From positions 1 through 10,388 of the forward strand of contig JACQXL010000022.1 in NCBI GenBank assembly GCA_016208805.1: a stretch of DNA of 10,388 nucleotides, given 5' to 3'. The notes beneath the pieces are model-generated. The model saw only the letters and a program-made list of their open reading frames with translations, was not told where the DNA came from and made no database searches. Position numbers and translations under genes: made by a program. This DNA is from Planctomycetota bacterium. Its GTDB lineage: Bacteria > Planctomycetota > MHYJ01 > JACQXL01. This document shows, piece after piece, positions 5,040 to 10,388 of this stretch. Within the stretch, counting starts at the first letter, position 1; every line of letters starts with the position of its first letter.

Positions 5040-7292
5040 CTATTCTGATTTCTTCAGGTGTGCTAGGACGGCCTGGACCCGCTTTTTAGAGTCCTCATCC
5101 CCGACGCTACGGTCGGGACTCACCGCGCCGGTCTGGGCCAGCGATTTTATCTGCGGGATGACGACATCGGGCACCTGGGATTGAGCGCCCAATTCTACCA
5201 GCGCCACCGCGGCCCAGCCGGCCACGTAATTGTTCTTATCCTCAAGGAGTTTGACCAGATGCGGGATTGCCTCGCGGTAACCGAGTTGGCCCATTGCCGC
5301 GGCCGCGGCCTGGCGTAAGAACGGCTGTTTATCATCCAGTAGTTTGATTATCTCCGGCGCGGACTCCTTGGCGCCCAGCCGGCCCAGGGCCGCCACAGCC
5401 GATTGCCGGACGCCCACATTCTGGTCCTTGAGCATCTTGTTCAGTTCCGGTATAATCTCACGCACGCCCATCCGGCTCAAGGCAGTCACGGCTGAATAAC
5501 GCAGGGGATTGGCTTTATCGCGCAGGACTTCCATCAATTTCGGCACGGCCTCTTTGGCGCTCCTTCCTTCGTCAGGATAAACCATATTGCCCAACGCCTC
5601 AACCACCAATACCTGCATGTTATAATCCTTATCATCCAATAATCTAATTAATTCCTTAACCGCTTCTTTACTGCCGCCCAGTTTGACCAGTCCCTCCGCG
5701 GCCGCTGAACGGGTATTATAATCCTTATCCCGGAGCAGTTTTATCAGTTCCGGGATTGACTGCCGGGCCTCAAGTTTGACCAGCGCATCAATCGCCGCCC
5801 GTCGCACTGTCCATTCCACATCCTGCAGAAGCGTCATTACCTGCGAGATTGATTCACGCGCATCCATCCGGGCCAGCATATTAACGGCCAATACCCGCGT
5901 CTGCTCGTCTTTGGCATCCAGTAGTTTTAATATATCCGGAATAACGTCTTTATCTGCCCGGGCCGCGATTATCTCAGCGGCCTTCTTGCTGACCCGGCTG
6001 TCCTTATCACTCAAGAGTTTCAACAGTTCGTTAACTATCTCCTTACCACCCAGTTTAGCTAGTGCCGCAACTGCCTGCTCCCGAACGCCGCCGTCCCTAT
6101 CAGTTAATAAATTTATCAAATTGGGGACTGAGTCTTTGGCATCAAGTTCCACCAACGCCTCAATGGCCGCCTTGCGCACCGAGACATCTTCATCATTAAG
6201 CGACCTGGTTAATTCCTCAATCACCCCTTTCCCGCCCGCCTTCCCCGATGTGACATCGGGAGACATGCCCAGTTTACCCATGACAACCACCGCGGCCTTG
6301 CGGACATTTTTGCTGGGGTGTGAAACCAGTTTGACCAGTTTCGAAACGGCTCCTTTGGCCTCAAGACGTCCCAGGGCCGTCACCGCGGACAGGACCACTG
6401 GCTCACTACTCCCCTTGAGAAGCGCCATCAATTTCAATATGGCCTCTTTTGCGCCCAGTTTGCCCAGCAAATCAGCGGCTGAACAACGCGCCGCGCTATC
6501 CGGGTCATCCAGCAATTTGATAACCTCCGGTATCACCGCCGCGTTATTAAGTTTTCCAATTGCGTCCCCGGCGGCCAGGCGCAGATATTCCTGCTCATCC
6601 TTCAGAAACACCAGCAGATACGGCGCCGTGGCCGGCAACGGTTGCGGCCAGCCGCACCAGGCCGGCTTCTTGGCATCAATATCCGCCCGCACCGCACCGG
6701 TGCTTATCGCCAGAATGCTCTCCTTTTGGCCCTGGGTTAACCCATTGATATCTTCCCCGCCGATAAGGGCGGGACTCCGCTGCGGCTCCGCCAGCAGAAC
6801 CGCACCAATCAGACCGACGATATCGCTATCCGTGGCAATGTCTTTGAATTTGTATTCAACCCCTTTGGCATCACCTGCCTGCGTCCCGACACTTTGTGTC
6901 GGGACTACGGCGGGCAGGCAGGCGGTTGCTTCCTGCAGATACTTGAACCTGCCCTGGGCATCGGATTTGGCCAGGTCGGTGTAGAGATTGGGAAATTTCT
7001 TAATCAGCGAGACCGAAAACTCGGCCCGTTTTTCAATAGCAATTAGTTTAAGGATAAACTCGGCCCGGCCACGAATCCGCTGGTCCGGGTTCTGGAGCGC
7101 CTCTTTTAAGGCCGGCTCGGCCTCGGCCCCCATTTCCTCCAATGTCTTTTGCGCCTTTAGGCGCGTCGCCCAGTCCGCCGCGCCTAACTGTTCCAATAAA
7201 TCGTTAACGATGTCGCTGTTATCCGTCTCGGATAGACTATAGTTAAATGAAAGGCACAGTAGAAGAACAAAAAATACAAATATACCCTTCAT
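5040..7292 (-). CDS. Secreted HEAT-repeat protein (PBS lyase HEAT-like)
   Basis: 750 residues from ATG 7292. This start gives a clean signal peptide (MKGIFVFFVLLLCLSF, cleavage near residue 21, no lipobox) and lies 13 bases after the ribE stop. In-frame ATG 7319 and TTG 7361 are possible but would overlap ribE. Residues about 27-85 form one or two HEAT-like units; about 223-715 form roughly 15 HEAT repeats of about 31 residues with the pattern LLxDxDxxVRxxAxxALxxLGxKEAxPxLIK. HEAT solenoids bind proteins; no catalytic motif or other domain is visible, so function is unknown. It probably acts outside the cytoplasm. The regular repeats are broken by extra residues: MSPDVTSGKAG at about 343-353 (palindrome 6244-6260), a shorter extra stretch in repeat 11 (VYPDEGRSA), and non-HEAT stretches coded by palindromes near residues 124-140, 173-180 and close to the C terminus. 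PBS-lyase function is not implied: no phycobilisome context exists. Confidence 0.85.
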   Translation of the reverse strand: MKGIFVFFVLLLCLSFNYSLSETDNSDIVNDLLEQLGAADWATRLKAQKTLEEMGAEAEPALKEALQNPDQRIRGRAEFILKLIAIEKRAEFSVSLIKKFPNLYTDLAKSDAQGRFKYLQEATACLPAVVPTQSVGTQAGDAKGVEYKFKDIATDSDIVGLIGAVLLAEPQRSPALIGGEDINGLTQGQKESILAISTGAVRADIDAKKPAWCGWPQPLPATAPYLLVFLKDEQEYLRLAAGDAIGKLNNAAVIPEVIKLLDDPDSAARCSAADLLGKLGAKEAILKLMALLKGSSEPVVLSAVTALGRLEAKGAVSKLVKLVSHPSKNVRKAAVVVMGKLGMSPDVTSGKAGGKGVIEELTRSLNDEDVSVRKAAIEALVELDAKDSVPNLINLLTDRDGGVREQAVAALAKLGGKEIVNELLKLLSDKDSRVSKKAAEIIAARADKDVIPDILKLLDAKDEQTRVLAVNMLARMDARESISQVMTLLQDVEWTVRRAAIDALVKLEARQSIPELIKLLRDKDYNTRSAAAEGLVKLGGSKEAVKELIRLLDDKDYNMQVLVVEALGNMVYPDEGRSAKEAVPKLMEVLRDKANPLRYSAVTALSRMGVREIIPELNKMLKDQNVGVRQSAVAALGRLGAKESAPEIIKLLDDKQPFLRQAAAAAMGQLGYREAIPHLVKLLEDKNNYVAGWAAVALVELGAQSQVPDVVIPQIKSLAQTGAVSPDRSVGDEDSKKRVQAVLAHLKKSE
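5099..5117. repeat. CGGGAC-family palindrome near the 3' end of the HEAT gene
   Basis: CCCGAC 5100-5105 pairs with GTCGGG 5112-5117 around a six-base loop; the plus strand continues as CGGGACT (5114-5120). On the gene's strand it reads in frame as AVSPDRSVGDE near the protein's C terminus, outside the HEAT pattern. Confidence 0.65.
6244..6260. repeat. CGGGA-family palindrome inserted in a HEAT repeat
   Basis: CCCGATGT 6244-6251 and ACATCGGG 6253-6260 are perfect complements around one base (about seven pairs once a loop is allowed). It encodes the centre of MSPDVTSGKAG, an addition of about 10 residues between the two helices of HEAT repeat 4. The neighbouring repeats have no extra residues there. 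Confidence 0.72.
6756..6773. repeat. CGGGACT-family palindrome in the HEAT gene
   Basis: CCCGCC 6756-6761 pairs with GGCGGG 6768-6773 around GATAAG, followed by CGGGACT (6770-6776) and a second small dyad CCGCTGCGG just beyond. On the coding strand it reads RSPALIGGED, the same frame as the SPD and SPV copies elsewhere in the minus-strand genes. Confidence 0.6.
6874..6922. repeat. Largest nested palindrome (CGGGACT family), in the HEAT gene
   Basis: Inner arms GTCCCGACAC (6883-6892) and GTGTCGGGAC (6896-6905) are a perfect 10-bp stem with loop TTT. Outer arms CCTGCCTGC (6874-6882) and GCAGGCAGG (6914-6922) are a perfect 9-bp stem, with eight unpaired bases (6906-6913) on one side only. The two stems stack without interruption on the other arm. 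It is translated as ACLPAVVPTQSVGTQAG, a low-complexity stretch between the N-terminal helices and the main HEAT array. Confidence 0.85.
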
Positions 7293-7305
7293 AAATGATG
7301 AATGC

Positions 7306-7944
7306 CTAAAATCCCTCATCCGCTGATTGTTGTCCGCCGGATGTAATGTCTGATTGCGCAAGTAATTTACTTACCCATTTGCCCATTATATCAACCTCAA
7401 TATTGACCGTATCGCCGGCGGTCTTTTTACCGAGCGTGGTGTGCTTGAGCGTAAAAGGGATAACCGCAATCTGGAATGACGCTGAAGTCCGTCCCAATTT
7501 AGCAATGGTCAAACTGATGCCATCCACGGCAATGGAACCTTTTTCTATGAGGTATTTGGAAAATTCCGGCGGTATGGAAATTTCTATGACTGCCCCTTCG
7601 CCCTGCTTGACCTTATTGCTAATCCGGCCCACGCAGTCAATATGACCCTGGACAAAATGCCCGCCGAACGGCTGTCCGGCCCGGATGGCCTGCTCCAGAT
7701 TCACCTGCGAACCGGTTTTGACCCCGCCTAAATTGGTGCGGTTGAGTGTTTCGCTCACTGCATCAAACGAAAGATGAGCGCCCTTTTTGCCGGTCACGGT
7801 CAGGCAGGTGCCGTTGACCGCAACGCTATCACTGTCCTTGACCTGTTTGGCCAGATTACCCGCATCCACGGTCAGTTTCATCCCTTTGTTGACCTTCTGC
7901 GCCCTGACTACCCGGCCTAAATGTTCAATTATCCCGGTAAACAT
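7306..7944 (-). CDS. ribE: Riboflavin synthase (alpha chain)
   Basis: 212 residues, the family's usual length, with the two lumazine-binding beta-barrel domains in tandem. The N terminus MFTGIIEHLG is diagnostic; F2 and T3 belong to the active site in characterised enzymes. Barrel 1 has VAVNGTCLTV (41-50, with C47) and barrel 2 VDGISLTI (140-147). The linker QPFGGHFVQGHIDCVG (91-106) contains the conserved H102. The C-terminal NIEVDIMGKWVSKLL helix (181-195) serves trimer contact. Reaction: two molecules of 6,7-dimethyl-8-ribityllumazine give riboflavin plus the pyrimidinedione intermediate; cytosolic. The gene is also called ribC in some bacteria. It starts 7 bases after hydA, and its leader is the GAGAGTA tandem repeat, which offers only a poor ribosome site. 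No FMN riboswitch is seen, so it is likely expressed with preA and hydA. The last 15 or so residues (SDITSGGQQSADEGF) are a non-conserved tail. Confidence 0.95.
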   Translation of the reverse strand: MFTGIIEHLGRVVRAQKVNKGMKLTVDAGNLAKQVKDSDSVAVNGTCLTVTGKKGAHLSFDAVSETLNRTNLGGVKTGSQVNLEQAIRAGQPFGGHFVQGHIDCVGRISNKVKQGEGAVIEISIPPEFSKYLIEKGSIAVDGISLTIAKLGRTSASFQIAVIPFTLKHTTLGKKTAGDTVNIEVDIMGKWVSKLLAQSDITSGGQQSADEGF

Positions 7945-7951
7945 ATTCTCA

Positions 7952-7973
7952 CTACTCTCTACTCTCTACTCTC
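7952..7973. repeat. 7-bp tandem repeat at the hydA stop / ribE leader
   Basis: CTCTACT-type heptamer, just over three perfect copies (22 bases); on the gene strand GAGAGTA repeated. It encodes the last residues of HydA (VESRE), supplies its TAG stop, and is the sequence immediately upstream of the ribE start at 7944. Confidence 0.85.
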
Positions 7974-9370
7974 CTTAGGAACTCTCCTTCCCCTTTCTTG
8001 CCCACGAAGGTGTTATCCTTTGCGGCGCTGATAGGTTTCACGATAATCTTACCTCTGGAAATTACATACTCCACCGCACCCTGGCCTTTATAACCGTCAT
8101 AAGGGCAGTAGTCAACATTCTGGTGCAGGCGATAGGCCTTGATGCTAAACCGTTTGGATGGGTCAAAAATAACGATATCGGCATCCGAGCCCTCTCGTAT
8201 TTCGCCCTTGCGCGGATACAGGCCGAACAGTTTGGCCGGTGTTGTAGAAAAGAGGTCAACCAGTTTATTAATGGTAATCCGTTTCCCGGCCACGCCGCTG
8301 GAATACAACAGCGCTAATCTGGTCTCCACACCCGAGATACCGTTGGGTATCTTGGTAAAATCGCTTTTGCCCAGTTCTTTCTGCCCCTTGAAGTTAAACG
8401 AGCAGTGGTCTGACGAGATAACCGAAATAGAACCGTCCTGCAAGCCGCCCCAGAGCGCCCTGATATTCTCCTTGCTCCGTAACGGCGGCGACATCACGTA
8501 TTTGGCGCCGGCCCAGCGCTTCTCGGCCGAACCGTCCTGATTATATTTACCATCTGTCAGAAAAAGATACTGCGGGCAGGTCTCGGCATAGACCGACTGG
8601 TTATTGGCCTGGGCCAGCCGGATATGCCCGAGCGCGCCTTTGGCCGAAAGATGGACAATATACAAAGGCGTCCCGGCTGTGGCGGCCAGCGTTATCACCC
8701 GGGCCGTGGCGGATTCCTCCAACTCGGCCGGACGGCTCAGGGCGTGCGCAAACGGCGCCGTCTTGCCTTCAGACAACAGTTTTGATGTCAGATTCGCTAT
8801 GGCGTTCCCGTCTTCGGCGTGGACCATCACAAGAATCCCGAGTTCTTTGGCCCGGTTCAACACCTTGAGCAATTCATCTTCATCCACCATCAAGGTGCCC
8901 TTATAGGCCATAAACAGTTTAACAGAAGTCACGCCCGCTTTGACTATTTCGTCCAGTTCCTTGAGAACGCTGTCGTTTACCGATGTGACGGCCAGGTGGA
9001 ACGAGTAATCAATCACGGCGTTACCATCCGCCTTCTTATGCCATTCATCCAACGCCTGTTTGAGTGAACCAGACTTTGACTGGATGGCGAAGTCAATGAT
9101 AGTGGTAGTGCCGCCGCAGGCCGCGGCCACCGTGCCGGTGAAGAAATCATCCGCCGTGACCGTCCCGCCGAACGGCATATCAAAATGGGTGTGGACATCT
9201 ATCCCGCCGGGAAAAACATACTTGCCGGTTGCGTCTATGGTATTCTTCGGATCATTAACCTGTGATTTGGGACTAACAGCGGATATTTTACTGCCGGTAA
9301 CAGCAATATCACCCTGAAATGTCTTATCGGCTGTAACGATTGTGCCGTTTTTAATCAGAATATCTGTCAT
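7952..9370 (-). CDS. hydA: Dihydropyrimidinase (D-hydantoinase)
   Basis: 472 residues, a normal family length. It opens the ring of 5,6-dihydrouracil or dihydrothymine to N-carbamoyl-beta-amino acids, the second step of reductive pyrimidine breakdown; related enzymes act on hydantoins. Amidohydrolase fold with all metal ligands in place: H60 and H62 (GGIDVHTHFD), carbamylated K151 (SVKLFMAYKG), H184 (HAEDG), H240 (IVHLSAKGAL) and D321 (SSDHC). ETCPQYLFLTD, SPPLRSKE and IPNGISGVETRL match dihydropyrimidinases better than dihydroorotases or allantoinases. Start ATG 9370 has an AGGA ribosome site five bases upstream. It follows preA by 15 bases, which supports a pyrimidine substrate in vivo. No beta-ureidopropionase, the third enzyme, is in the window. 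The last residues come from a 7-bp repeat and are not family sequence. Confidence 0.95.
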   Translation of the reverse strand: MTDILIKNGTIVTADKTFQGDIAVTGSKISAVSPKSQVNDPKNTIDATGKYVFPGGIDVHTHFDMPFGGTVTADDFFTGTVAAACGGTTTIIDFAIQSKSGSLKQALDEWHKKADGNAVIDYSFHLAVTSVNDSVLKELDEIVKAGVTSVKLFMAYKGTLMVDEDELLKVLNRAKELGILVMVHAEDGNAIANLTSKLLSEGKTAPFAHALSRPAELEESATARVITLAATAGTPLYIVHLSAKGALGHIRLAQANNQSVYAETCPQYLFLTDGKYNQDGSAEKRWAGAKYVMSPPLRSKENIRALWGGLQDGSISVISSDHCSFNFKGQKELGKSDFTKIPNGISGVETRLALLYSSGVAGKRITINKLVDLFSTTPAKLFGLYPRKGEIREGSDADIVIFDPSKRFSIKAYRLHQNVDYCPYDGYKGQGAVEYVISRGKIIVKPISAAKDNTFVGKKGEGEFLRRVESRE

Positions 9371-9374
9371 ATAG

Positions 9375-9386
9375 GTCCTATAGGAC
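9375..9386. promoter_or_regulatory. Palindrome covering the hydA ribosome-binding site
   Basis: GTCCTATAGGAC is a perfect 12-base palindrome between preA and hydA. On the minus strand it starts within the preA TAG stop (9388-9386) and contains the hydA Shine-Dalgarno AGGA. It could form a weak four-pair hairpin or merely be chance. Confidence 0.4.
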
Positions 9387-10388
9387 TAATTAATGGCTCT
9401 AACGGGGCAGACATAGACGCACAACCCGCATCCGTCACAGCGACTTCGGATAACCGTGCATCTATTCTTCTTCACTGCAATCGCCTGAAACCCGGCGTCA
9501 CGGCAAACCACCAAGCAACGCCGGCAATCAATTAAGCATTTATTACGGTCTATTGCCACATATTTGCAGTTAGATTTCAATGAAGAATGCTTAACAATCC
9601 GCCGTTGGGCCAAACCGATAATCCGGTTGACGCTGTCAAATCCCTTGGATACCAGATAATGTTTCAGGCCGTGTTTAAGATGATGGATGATACCGTAGCC
9701 ATTGAGCATCACGGCGGTGCATATCTGGAGCGTGCTGGCGCCGACCAGCAAGAACTCCACGGCATCCGGCCAATGGAATATTCCGCCGCCGCCGCTGACC
9801 GGAATCTTGCCCCGCATAAGTGCCACGTCATACCGACATGGTGTGACGGGACTGACTGCGGTCTTGCCGGCTTGCACCATCTCGGCAACACAGCGCAGGG
9901 CAATCGGCTTTATTCCGCTCCCGCCATATCCGCCAAATGCGCTTATGCCGCCGACGGACGGTAACGGCTCAAATGTGTCTATATTTATGCCAGCCAGCGC
10001 CCTGACCGTATTTATGCCGGCCAATGCATCCGCCCCGGATTCGACGCAGGCGCGGGCAATCAGCCCGATATCAGTAACGTTAGGCGTTAGTTTGACAATC
10101 ACCGGAATAGAAGAAGCCTTCTTGACCCAGGCGGTAACTTTACCGGCCAAGACCGGGTCCTGTCCGATAAGCGAACCCATCGCCCGTTCCGGCATCCCGT
10201 GCGGGCAGGAAATATTCAGTTCCAGCGCGTCTGCACCGGCATCGGTTATTCGTTTTGCCAGTCTCTGCCAGATATCTGCTTTGGTTGAACCCATAATACT
10301 GGCTACCAGGATATTGGCCGGATACTGCTTCTTGATTAACCCAATCCACTTTATCCATCTTTGGGGCGTGTCAGTAGAAATCAGTTCA
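9386..10388 (-). CDS. preA: Dihydropyrimidine dehydrogenase, FMN/Fe-S subunit PreA (5' partial)
   Basis: The frame stays open to the right edge, beginning ELISTDTPQRWIKWIG, so the ATG at 10294 is internal; 333 residues are visible of a usual 410-440. Known role: with the NAD(P)H/FAD subunit PreT it reduces uracil and thymine to the dihydro forms (or the reverse). The FMN-barrel shows NISCPHGMPERAMG (catalytic Cys near fragment residue 61), KLTPNVTDI, NTVRALAGI, GGYGGSGIKPIALR, GGGGIFHWPDAVEFL and GASTLQICTAVM. After a linker come two 4Fe-4S motifs. The first is CLIDCRRCLVVC, with three instead of two residues between its first cysteines; the second, CDGCGLCVYVCP, is standard. The palindrome at 9826-9848 encodes extra residues (about AVSPVTPCRYDVALM) before GKIPVSGGGGI. 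Stop TAG at 9386, 15 bases before hydA. A class 1B dihydroorotate dehydrogenase is less likely because of SCPHGM, the ferredoxin tail and the hydA neighbour. Confidence 0.9.
   Translation of the reverse strand, partial: ELISTDTPQRWIKWIGLIKKQYPANILVASIMGSTKADIWQRLAKRITDAGADALELNISCPHGMPERAMGSLIGQDPVLAGKVTAWVKKASSIPVIVKLTPNVTDIGLIARACVESGADALAGINTVRALAGINIDTFEPLPSVGGISAFGGYGGSGIKPIALRCVAEMVQAGKTAVSPVTPCRYDVALMRGKIPVSGGGGIFHWPDAVEFLLVGASTLQICTAVMLNGYGIIHHLKHGLKHYLVSKGFDSVNRIIGLAQRRIVKHSSLKSNCKYVAIDRNKCLIDCRRCLVVCRDAGFQAIAVKKNRCTVIRSRCDGCGLCVYVCPVRAIN
9826..9848. repeat. CGGGACT-family palindrome inside preA
   Basis: CGTCATACC (9826-9834) pairs with GGTGTGACG (9840-9848) around GACAT, with one T/G position that would be a wobble pair in RNA. 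The plus strand continues into CGGGACT (9847-9853), as in three copies in the HEAT gene. On the coding strand it reads SPVTPCRYDVAL in frame. Confidence 0.72.

Noticed and set aside
5013..5045. TTGACG-type -35 box near the convergent gap
   Set aside because: It points into the 3' end of the opposing gene and has no acceptable -10 partner.
5776..6984. Long open frame (402 codons) on the plus strand opposite the HEAT gene
   Set aside because: Serine- and alanine-rich antisense shadow of a clear HEAT-repeat protein; it owes its length to the repeated codon pattern and lacks any family features.
7293..7361. N-terminal extension of the HEAT protein (TTG 7361 or ATG 7319)
   Set aside because: It would overlap the end of ribE by 14 to 56 bases and add a polar stretch before the signal peptide; ATG 7292 gives a standard signal peptide. 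ATG 7319 is not fully excluded.
7945..7990. FMN riboswitch before ribE
   Set aside because: Only 7 bases separate hydA from ribE and the sequence is a simple heptamer repeat, with no room for the aptamer.

Overview
This window comes from a bacterium, probably a Gram-negative-type, uncultured lineage of middling GC content. An envelope-polysaccharide membrane protein, a secreted HEAT-repeat protein, a PAS/HD-GYP signalling protein and many small palindromic repeats would fit groups such as Planctomycetota or Omnitrophota. The sequence alone does not settle the phylum, so this placement is a guess. Layout: two plus-strand genes (1-4541) converge on a four-gene minus-strand block (10388-5040). 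A 498-base non-coding gap lies between them.

Plus strand. The first gene is cut by the left edge. It is an O-antigen ligase/polymerase-like (Wzy_C) membrane protein fused to a C-terminal TPR domain. Sixty bases later, behind an almost consensus sigma-70 promoter (TTGACA, 17 bases, TATCAT), comes a soluble PAS-PAS-GAF-PAS-HD-GYP protein, a predicted cyclic-di-GMP phosphodiesterase.

Convergent gap. Bases 4566-4939 hold a diverged tandem array of 17 units of exactly 22 bp with no length change between units. It is C-rich on the plus strand. It has no spacers, so it is not CRISPR, and 22 is not a multiple of three, so it is not a coding repeat.

Minus strand, in order of transcription: preA (dihydropyrimidine dehydrogenase, iron-sulfur subunit; start lies beyond the right edge), hydA (dihydropyrimidinase), ribE (riboflavin synthase), and a secreted protein with about 15 HEAT repeats. 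Gaps are 15, 7 and 13 bases, which suggests one operon. PreA and HydA carry out the first two steps of reductive pyrimidine breakdown. RibE makes riboflavin, the precursor of PreA's FMN/FAD. The HEAT protein has no evident metabolic role.

Main unusual findings: (1) a family of short palindromes, most with a CGGGAC core, lying in frame inside at least three unrelated genes and resembling in behaviour the Rickettsia palindromic elements; (2) the 22-bp array; (3) a 7-bp tandem repeat that forms the hydA stop and the ribE leader; (4) a non-standard CX3CX2CX3C first iron-sulfur motif in PreA.
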